DNA of 49,563 nucleotides from Oscillospiraceae bacterium (GTDB taxonomy: Bacteria > Bacillota > Clostridia > Oscillospirales > CAG-382): the NCBI GenBank assembly GCA_022508745.1, contig JAFLUP010000007.1, positions 1-49,563 of the forward strand. The letters are read 5' to 3'. Of this stretch, positions 44,563-49,563 are shown one piece after another (the first letter of the stretch is position 1; each line of letters begins with the position of its first letter). The notes below the pieces were generated by a model. The model saw nothing but the letters and a program-made list of their open reading frames with translations. It ran no database searches and had not been told where the DNA came from. The position numbers and the translations under genes were made by a program.

Positions 44563-47067
44563 TCAGCTTTTCGGGATATCGCCGTCGGTGCAGTGGACGG
44601 TATAGGCAGGGGTGCCGACATCCCACAGATCGCTTTTTTCAATGCTTTCCCATTCTGCTTTGGTACCTTTGTAAGTGATGCTTGTTAAACTTGAACAGCC
44701 GAGAAATGCAAGACCTCCAATGCTAGTCACACTGTTGGGAATGGTGACACTGGTTAAACTTGTACAAAGAGAAAATGTGTCTTCTGCAATGCTGGTCATG
44801 CTATCAGGAATGGTGATGTGTGTTAAACTTGTACACCCATGAAATGCACGGTTATCGACACTGGTTACGCTGTCTGGAATGGTGATGCTGGTTAAACCCG
44901 TACAACTGTAAAATGCCAAACCTTCAATGGTAGTTACGCTGTCGGAAATGGTAACACTGGATAAACTTGTACAAAGATAAAATGTACCTTCTGCAATGCT
45001 GGTCATGCTATCAGGAATAGTGATGTGTGTTAAACTTGTACACCCACGAAATGCAAAGTTATCGATACTGGTCACGCTGTCTGGAATGGTAACGCTTGTT
45101 AAACTTGAGCAGTCGCTAAACGCGGAATCTCCTATGCTGATTACGCTACCCGGAATGGTGACACTCGTTAAACCCGTACAGCGGAAAAATGCAAAGCTTT
45201 CAATGCTTTTTACGCTATTAGGAATGGTAATTCTTGTTAAACTTGAGCAGTTGCCAAACGCGGAATTTCCTATGCTGATTACGCTATCCGGAATGGTGAC
45301 ATTGGCTAAACCTGTACAGCTTTCAAACATAAATCTTTCAATGGTTGTCACACTGTTGGGAATGGTGATGCTAGTTAAATTTGCGCAGCCTTGAAATGCA
45401 TAGCCTTCAATGGTAGTTACGCTGCCGGGAATGGTGACACTGGTTAAACTTGTACAGCTGGAAAATGCACTTTCTTTAATGGTAGTCACGCTGTCTGGAA
45501 TGGTGATGCTGGTTAAACTTGTACAGCCGTGAAATGTATTCTTTCCAATGGTAGTTACGCTTCCGGGAATGGTGGTACTGGTTAAACTTGAACAGCCGAA
45601 GAATGCATTTTGCCCAATGCTGGTCACGCTGTCGGGAATAGAGATGCTGGCTAAACTTCTACAAAGCCAAAACGCGCTTTGCCCAATGCGGGTGACGCTG
45701 TCGGGAATGGTGATGCTGGTTAAACTTGTGCAGTCGTAAAACGCTTGGATGCCAATTCCCGTTACCGGCAGACCGTTGTATTTTGCGGGGATTACAATTT
45801 CTGTATCGGTGCAGCTTCCAATCCCGGTTACGCTGTAGGATTTGCCATCGTTGTTGAGCTTGAATTCCAAACCCTCGCTTGCATTGATTTCCGGCTCTAC
45901 ATTTGGTTCTTCACTCGTCACAGATTCGTCACTTACCACCGGTTCGTCGCTCACCACAGGTTCATCGCTCACGGTTGGTTCATCACTTACGACAGGTTCA
46001 TCGCTTATGACCGGCTCGTCGCTCACGACGGGTTCATCACTTACAGTAGATTCCTCGTTCATAGCCGGTACATCACTCGTGGACGCTTCCAACACCGAAG
46101 AAGATTCTTCTTCCGACGAAACCGTCTCGGAAACGATGGGCGGTTCGCTCTCCTCGCCACCGCGATTCGCCAGATACACGCCGGTACCGATGCCGCCGCC
46201 GACCAACGCGATCGCAACCACCCCTGCCGTAATTTTCGCGCCAAGGGTGGCAAGCAATCCGCCGCCGACGCCTGTCGCTGTAGCTGTTGTACCGGCTGCC
46301 GCAGTGGTTGTCGTTGCCGTGGTCGCGACCGCCGCGCCTGTGGAGGTCGCGCCTGCCGCCGCGGCAGCTGTCGTGCCGGAGGTGGCGGACATAATACTCC
46401 CAAAGACCGCGGTAGGGGCGTTTCCTGCCGTGGCTTGGAGCATTTGGTTCTTGAACAGCAGCATAAGGAACGGAATCGGAGACAGGGAGTACAGCTTGGT
46501 GCCCTTCTTCTCCAGATCTTCCACGCATAGTCGGATCTTCTTCTTTCCGTAATTCAGACGGCTTTTCACCGTATTTTCGCTGATCTCCAATTCTTCGGCG
46601 ATCTCCGAGATCGTCATGTTTTCATAGTAAAACATACCGATGACCATACGCTGCTCATCCGGCAGGGAATCCAGAATTTCCCTTATCAGCCGCGCGGTCT
46701 CGTTGCGGTCAAGCACTTCTTCCGGCAGATTTTCTTCCCGCTCGTCTTCAAAATCCGGTTCGTTTCCGTCCTCATCCGCCATTTGGGAAAAGGTCATCTC
46801 GTGCTTCTTTTTGAACCAGTTCTTTGCGGTGTTCGTGGCGATGCGTTTCATCCACGCAAGGAATTGTTCCGGATTTTCCAATGTGGATAGGTTGGCAAAT
46901 CCCCTCACGAATGCATCCTGCGTGATATCCAGCGCGGCGTCTTCATCCCGTACCATGGATTTCACGGTACGGTAAACCGCGTCATAGCTGTTTTGGTAGA
47001 GGTCGTAGAACGCGTCCTGATCGTTCTGTTTTGCCCGTTCTACCAGCTCACTCCATGTTTTCTGCAT
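44563..47067 (-). CDS. Membrane-tethered ECF sigma factor fused to a BspA-like LRR ectodomain
   Basis: 834 residues. 1-90: sigma-70 region 2 (FYDLYQNSYDAVYRTVKSMV, DITQDAFVRGFANLS, FLAWMKRIATNTAKNWFKKK). 125-190: region 4 with the helix-turn-helix ISEIAEELEISENTVKSRL. 209-275: Ala/Thr/Gly-rich linker. 279-301: one membrane helix (GVVAIALVGGGIGTGVYLAN). 303-395: Ser/Glu/Pro spacer with VSDEP repeats, encoded by 18-bp tandem repeats near 45917-46054. 411-805: 15 leucine-rich repeats of 23 residues (LRR_5/BspA type, pattern SITIPDSVTSIGxxAFxxCT). The tail has AYTVHCTDGD. Expected topology is sigma inside, LRR outside. Sigma activity would be released by cleavage or ligand-induced change; this is inference. 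A 56-codon gene overlaps its start. It plausibly controls the ECF-type promoters on both sides. The LRR part is more A+T-rich than its surroundings. Confidence 0.93.
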   Translation of the reverse strand: MQKTWSELVERAKQNDQDAFYDLYQNSYDAVYRTVKSMVRDEDAALDITQDAFVRGFANLSTLENPEQFLAWMKRIATNTAKNWFKKKHEMTFSQMADEDGNEPDFEDEREENLPEEVLDRNETARLIREILDSLPDEQRMVIGMFYYENMTISEIAEELEISENTVKSRLNYGKKKIRLCVEDLEKKGTKLYSLSPIPFLMLLFKNQMLQATAGNAPTAVFGSIMSATSGTTAAAAAGATSTGAAVATTATTTTAAAGTTATATGVGGGLLATLGAKITAGVVAIALVGGGIGTGVYLANRGGEESEPPIVSETVSSEEESSSVLEASTSDVPAMNEESTVSDEPVVSDEPVISDEPVVSDEPTVSDEPVVSDEPVVSDESVTSEEPNVEPEINASEGLEFKLNNDGKSYSVTGIGSCTDTEIVIPAKYNGLPVTGIGIQAFYDCTSLTSITIPDSVTRIGQSAFWLCRSLASISIPDSVTSIGQNAFFGCSSLTSTTIPGSVTTIGKNTFHGCTSLTSITIPDSVTTIKESAFSSCTSLTSVTIPGSVTTIEGYAFQGCANLTSITIPNSVTTIERFMFESCTGLANVTIPDSVISIGNSAFGNCSSLTRITIPNSVKSIESFAFFRCTGLTSVTIPGSVISIGDSAFSDCSSLTSVTIPDSVTSIDNFAFRGCTSLTHITIPDSMTSIAEGTFYLCTSLSSVTISDSVTTIEGLAFYSCTGLTSITIPDSVTSVDNRAFHGCTSLTHITIPDSMTSIAEDTFSLCTSLTSVTIPNSVTSIGGLAFLGCSSLTSITYKGTKAEWESIEKSDLWDVGTPAYTVHCTDGDIPKS
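44670..45760 (-). repeat. Tandem 69-bp coding repeats (LRR units)
   Basis: Fifteen 69-bp units encode the 23-residue LRRs. A block of three units is duplicated: the IDNFAFRGCTSLT-to-SMTSIAEGTF set and the VDNRAFHGCTSLT-to-SMTSIAEDTF set are nearly the same at about 44770-45110, a recent expansion. Confidence 0.85.
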
Positions 47068-47218
47068 TTTGATCCGCTCCTTTATCGTCCGATACTTCTT
47101 TCGACACTTGCACGCGTATCCAGATGGACGCGAACATTTTTTTCGCAGCTTCTGCCGTCAGTTTATAATACTGCATCCAATTTTCCAGTAGATTGCGGTA
47201 ATTCAGACGTTTGTCCAT
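47048..47218 (-). CDS. Small 56-residue protein overlapping the sigma-LRR gene
   Basis: ATG 47218 opens a 56-codon frame (MDKRLNYRNLLENWMQYYKL at the N-terminus, ending DQNAENME) that stops at 47048, 20 bases inside the sigma gene. GGAGGT lies 8 bases before its start. Sigma-gene translation is therefore likely coupled to it. The protein is charged, with an aromatic-rich first helix and no membrane segment. It resembles no family I know; it could be an anti-sigma-like or chaperone peptide, or simply a leader. Confidence 0.6.
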   Translation of the reverse strand: MDKRLNYRNLLENWMQYYKLTAEAAKKMFASIWIRVQVSKEVSDDKGADQNAENME

Positions 47219-47272
47219 GTGCATCAACCTCCGTTCTTCCTGTGGAGGGCACGCGCTGTCCGCAGCCTCTAC

Positions 47273-47300
47273 AGTATACCATAATTTGACAAAAAAACAA
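47273..47300 (-). promoter_or_regulatory. Putative sigma-A promoter of the small gene and sigma-LRR gene
   Basis: On the minus strand TTGTTT (47300-47295) and TATACT (47278-47273) are 16 bases apart. It is unlike the ECF-type promoters nearby, so the sigma gene seems not to be autoregulated by the same motif. Confidence 0.55.
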
Positions 47301-47413
47301 TATGTATTTTTCGCAGTCCTTGAAATCCTTTTTGCTAATCGCGTGCCTACATTAAGAGGAGGGACTATCGCAATCGGGTTAGCGGGAGCTTTTTTGGCAT
47401 GTTGGACGGAGCG

Positions 47414-48544
47414 TTAATCGACTTCCACTCCTTCATCGCCGGGTTTATCCAGCGTCAGGGTCAGGCCGTTGCCCGTGCGGAAGATCAGACCGCGATCCCT
47501 GTCCTTATTCGTGAACAAAACGGAAAAGGTGGAGCCATATACCGTTCCTTTTGCGGGAGGGAAGTTATACAAATCGAAGACACTTTCCGGCCCGATTGTT
47601 TCTTGTTTTTGAATGAAATAGTTGTTTGCCGTCCATTCTCTGACCGTTTCAACGGAAATCTGCTCTTTTGTCGTGCGGTTGCCGGTATTGTCGGTCGTAA
47701 CATGCAGCGTATAGTCGCCTGTGGTCATCGCGCTGTCATAACTCCATTTCAACGTCAATTCAGGGAGCTTCAGGTCCCCATATCTTCCATCGTACTCATA
47801 CGCGTCGTACTCATTAAGATACAAATTGCCGAACACATCAAAGTCTAACGTGGTGCGTATTATGTAATCGTTGTCGTCATCATAATAATACAGACCTATG
47901 GAGCTTGAAAAAAGACCGTGGTCGCCTTCTACTTTGATAACTCCCATTCCCGATTGGATATTATATTCTCTTACGGCAAACATATAATCTCCCGGTTTTT
48001 TGATATATTGCTCCAGACCAGTGGGTTCGCCGATATATGTGTCCGATGTGTCCGGGGAGACATAGATGTTCGCGGTATTCGGGTCAAATTCATAGTGGTA
48101 AAAGCTGCCGGCACGATGCGACGCCGTGTACTTTCTTACATGTGCAAGTAGCTCTTCATCGGACATTTTGGCGATTTCTCCCCATGTGAGCGCATACTCT
48201 TTCGTATCGCGGTCGTATTCCCCGAGAGAGACGATAAAATAGAGTTTGCCATTCTCGAACAAGTACATACTGGACGGGGATGCATCCTTGTCCAGCGGGT
48301 ACTCCCCGTAAAACCCTACCTTCGGTCCGTTGTCCAGATATTGCTTGAGGGTGACGGTGCCTGTCAGCGGAGCGGGTGTTCCGCTTGCGGAGCTGTTGCT
48401 GTTCGTAGAATCGGCGCTGTCCTTTGTGCTGCTGTTCTCAGTCCGGCCGTCGGAACCGTTGGGCATAGATCCGCTGCAGCCTGCGAGCAGACCGACGAAT
48501 AGAGTAAGTGCTAAACAAAGTGCGATGAATCTGATTTTTTTCAT
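47414..48544 (-). CDS. Lipoprotein of unknown function
   Basis: 376 residues. Lipoprotein signal peptide with the lipobox LLAGC (Cys23) after MKKIRFIALCLALTLFVG. A Ser/Asn/Thr spacer follows (about 24-60), then a soluble domain with sheet-like stretches: LTGTVTLKQYLDNGPKVGFYG, FENGKLYFIVSLGEYDRDTK, NIYVSPDTSDTYIGEPTG, YTLHVTTDNTGN and GLTLTLDKPGD. No known domain recognised. AGGAGAC ribosome binding site 6 bases upstream. Transcribed from an ECF-type promoter that copies that of the dockerin gene, so probably part of the same regulon as the nearby sigma factor. No clear terminator; the 132 bases after it (to 47281) hold nothing recognised. Confidence 0.85.
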   Translation of the reverse strand: MKKIRFIALCLALTLFVGLLAGCSGSMPNGSDGRTENSSTKDSADSTNSNSSASGTPAPLTGTVTLKQYLDNGPKVGFYGEYPLDKDASPSSMYLFENGKLYFIVSLGEYDRDTKEYALTWGEIAKMSDEELLAHVRKYTASHRAGSFYHYEFDPNTANIYVSPDTSDTYIGEPTGLEQYIKKPGDYMFAVREYNIQSGMGVIKVEGDHGLFSSSIGLYYYDDDNDYIIRTTLDFDVFGNLYLNEYDAYEYDGRYGDLKLPELTLKWSYDSAMTTGDYTLHVTTDNTGNRTTKEQISVETVREWTANNYFIQKQETIGPESVFDLYNFPPAKGTVYGSTFSVLFTNKDRDRGLIFRTGNGLTLTLDKPGDEGVEVD

Positions 48545-48585
48545 GATTGTCTCCTTTTTTATGCGTGTTTTTTCTTTTCACCCTA

Positions 48586-48611
48586 TAGACAACAGAAATT
48601 GGAAAAAGGTT
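48586..48611 (-). promoter_or_regulatory. ECF-type promoter of the lipoprotein gene
   Basis: On the minus strand AAAACC (AACC at 48611-48608), 17 bases, GTCTATAG (GTCTA at 48590-48586). Same sequence and spacing as at 44430-44455. Confidence 0.7.
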
Positions 48612-48639
48612 TTAGGTTTAGGAAAAATTTTCATAAAAA

Positions 48640-48671
48640 ATAAAAAGCGCGCGGCATGAGCCACGCGCTGC
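48640..48671 (-). terminator. Stranded terminator upstream of the lipoprotein promoter
   Basis: AGCGCGTGGC/GCCGCGCGCT stem on the minus strand (48647-48670), then TTTTTATTTT. No minus-strand gene now precedes it, so its gene was probably lost. Confidence 0.65.
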
Positions 48672-48705
48672 AAAATGAGGCCCAAAGTTTGTTGCTACAC
48701 AAAAA

Positions 48706-48903
48706 ATGAATTTCCCCGAATTCGACTATCACTCCTTGCGCCATGCTCATGCGACCATGTTGTTAGAGCAGGAAGCGCCGCCGAAATATGTGCAGAAAAG
48801 ATTGGGGCATAAAAATATTGAGGTCACTTTGAATATCTACGCCCACCTGACGAAATACATGAGCGAACAGGGGACGGCGATTCTGAACAATATGTTTGCG
48901 TAA
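48706..48903 (+). pseudogene. Truncated tyrosine recombinase (integrase), C-terminal end only
   Basis: 65 codons from an ATG without a ribosome binding site. The frame is open upstream only to 48679. The encoded part is the C-terminal catalytic end: HSLRHAHATMLLEQ with the H-x-x-R motif, PPKYVQKRLGHKN with the second His, and LNIYAHLT with the catalytic Tyr. The arm-binding, core-binding and first-Arg parts (about 300 residues) are missing, so it is non-functional. Closest in look to Tn916/phage-type integrases. It lies about 230 bases inside the right copy of the 36-bp repeat, where an integrase gene is expected. Confidence 0.88.
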
Positions 48904-48906
48904 CGT

Positions 48907-48937
48907 CAAAAGCGAAGCCCTCGCAGGCTTCGCTTTT
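48907..48937 (+). terminator. Terminator of the integrase remnant
   Basis: AAAGCGAAGCC pairs with GGCTTCGCTTT around CTCGCA, followed by T. Confidence 0.85.
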
Positions 48938-48938
48938 G

Positions 48939-49009
48939 TGTTGAATTGATGTTGAATTCAACATCCGAGAATTCAACATTTCAGAAAAATGTTGAATTTA
49001 TGTTGAATT
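48939..49009. repeat. Cluster of six ATGTTGAATT repeats (putative integrase arm sites)
   Basis: Copies at 48939-48947 (TGTTGAATT), in both arms of the perfect 16-bp palindrome ATGTTGAATTCAACAT (48949-48964), inverted at 48970-48980, and direct at 48989-48998 and 49000-49009. The last two are 11 bp apart. Such short direct and inverted repeats between integrase gene and core site are typical of arm-type binding sites. Confidence 0.65.
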
Positions 49010-49040
49010 TTGCGTTTTTTCGGGATTTCAACAGGAAAAA

Positions 49041-49072
49041 CGAGGGTTTTCGGAATGTCCCGAAAACCCTCG
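49041..49072 (-). terminator. Terminator of the GGGtGRT gene
   Basis: A 13-bp perfect stem CGAGGGTTTTCGG/CCGAAAACCCTCG (49041-49053, 49060-49072); on the minus strand it is followed by TTTTTCC. Confidence 0.9.
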
Positions 49073-49102
49073 AAAAGTCTTAAAAACCCTTGCTATTGCT
49101 GG

Positions 49103-49563
49103 TTATTTTGCGGATTCTTCCACTGCAACGGCACAAGCGACGGTCGCACCGACCATGGGGTTGTTGCCCATGCCGATGAGACCCATCATTTCCACGTGCG
49201 CCGGGACGGAGGAGGAGCCTGCGAACTGCGCGTCGCTGTGCATACGACCCATGGAGTCGGTCAGACCGTAGGAAGCGGGACCGGCTGCCACGTTGTCCGG
49301 GTGCAGGGTACGGCCGGTGCCGCCGCCGGATGCCACGGAGAAGTACTTCTTGCCGTTCTCCACACATTCCTTCTTATAGGTACCTGCGACCAGATGCTGG
49401 AAACGGGTGGGGTTGGTGGAGTTGCCGGTGATGGAAACGTCCACGCCCTCATGCCACATGATCGCCACGCCCTCGATGGGGTCGTTTGCGCCGTAGCAGC
49501 GGACCTTCGCCTTTTCGCCGTCGGAGTAAGCGGTCTCCTTGACGATGGTCAGCTCGCCGGTCT
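49103..49563 (-). CDS. GGGtGRT family protein, C-terminal part (gene cut by window edge)
   Basis: 153 codons run from the right edge to the stop at 49103. The naming motif is present, SGGGTGRTLHPDN, followed by GPASYGLTDSMGRMHSDAQF and PAHVEMMGLIGMGNNPMVGA. This family is widespread in anaerobic Firmicutes and has no known function; in other genomes it is often next to a NifU-like gene. The open frame continues upstream without a start (reading TGELTIVKETAYSDGEKAKV at the edge). The last 22 codons coincide with the putative attachment site; the end VAVEESAK differs from VAVEEASNK in the left stub, so one of the two was supplied by the inserted element. Confidence 0.9.
   Translation of the reverse strand, partial: TGELTIVKETAYSDGEKAKVRCYGANDPIEGVAIMWHEGVDVSITGNSTNPTRFQHLVAGTYKKECVENGKKYFSVASGGGTGRTLHPDNVAAGPASYGLTDSMGRMHSDAQFAGSSSVPAHVEMMGLIGMGNNPMVGATVACAVAVEESAK
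49134..49169. repeat. 36-bp direct repeat, right copy (putative attR)
   Basis: Identical to 41669-41704, same orientation, 7465 bp apart. It is in frame within the intact 3' end of the GGGtGRT gene. Confidence 0.8.

Noticed and set aside
44670-46054. Regular repeats that could suggest a CRISPR array
   Set aside because: The units are 69 bp and 18 bp without unique spacers, and they are in frame within a coding region (LRR and SDEP repeats).
45745-46552. Overlapping plus-strand frames of 236 and 261 codons opposite the sigma-LRR gene
   Set aside because: They are shadows of the Ala/Thr linker and SDEP repeats; the low-complexity translation comes from the repeats on the other strand.
47211-47417. 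Small plus-strand frame behind the lipoprotein gene
   Set aside because: It lacks a ribosome binding site, overlaps the promoter and the small gene on the other strand, and its translation has no family pattern.

Overview
The window is about 49.6 kb of bacterial chromosome from an anaerobic, probably spore-forming member of the Clostridia (Firmicutes). An Oscillospirales-like gut lineage is my best guess; this is inferred from gene content, as no rRNA is present. The reasons are: Firmicutes gene orders (dprA-topA, rnc-radical SAM-smc-ftsY, cdaA-cdaR, relA-dtd-hemZ, spoVB-mazG-hup-rqcP-yabP-yabQ-divIC-S1); anaerobic enzymes (HemZ, a class I Fe-S fumarase subunit, FeoAB); a type I dockerin protein; and TTG/GTG starts behind strong AGGAGG-type ribosome binding sites. 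No tRNA, rRNA, CRISPR array, insertion sequence or riboswitch was recognised.

Layout. 1-10 kb: a partial unknown gene leaving the left edge, a secreted and membrane-anchored DUF4855 protein, a solitary MazF-type toxin gene, feoA-feoB iron uptake, a P-loop kinase with a membrane protein, an RNHCP protein, then DUF1385-prmC. 10-39.8 kb: a long, almost entirely plus-strand block of housekeeping genes. These serve rRNA/tRNA modification, DNA processing (DprA, TopA, SMC, RecJ), protein targeting (FtsY), nucleotide sanitation (RdgB, MazG), c-di-AMP and (p)ppGpp signalling (CdaA/CdaR, RelA), haem synthesis, sporulation and division, ending in fumarase alpha, an RNA methyltransferase and groES-groEL behind CIRCE-like operators. 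39.9-41.4 kb: an orphan solute-binding lipoprotein.

41.6-49.2 kb is the accessory part. A 36-bp perfect direct repeat, which is the 3' end of a GGGtGRT-family gene, lies at both ends. The right copy belongs to the gene that leaves the right edge of the window; the left copy is an orphaned stub. Just inside the right copy are a truncated tyrosine recombinase and a cluster of six 10-bp repeats that look like recombinase arm sites. This is best read as a degenerate integrated element of about 7.4 kb inserted into the 3' end of the GGGtGRT gene.

The cargo of this island, all on the minus strand, is a secreted dockerin protein, an 834-residue protein that fuses a complete ECF-type sigma factor to a membrane segment and an outside BspA-like leucine-rich-repeat domain (with a 56-codon gene overlapping its start), and a lipoprotein. 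The dockerin and lipoprotein genes share nearly identical ECF-type promoters (AAAACC, 17-bp spacer, GTCTATA). Together this suggests a self-contained surface-sensing transcription system: a membrane-tethered sigma factor with its own ectodomain switching on exported proteins beside it. This is the most interesting part of the window.
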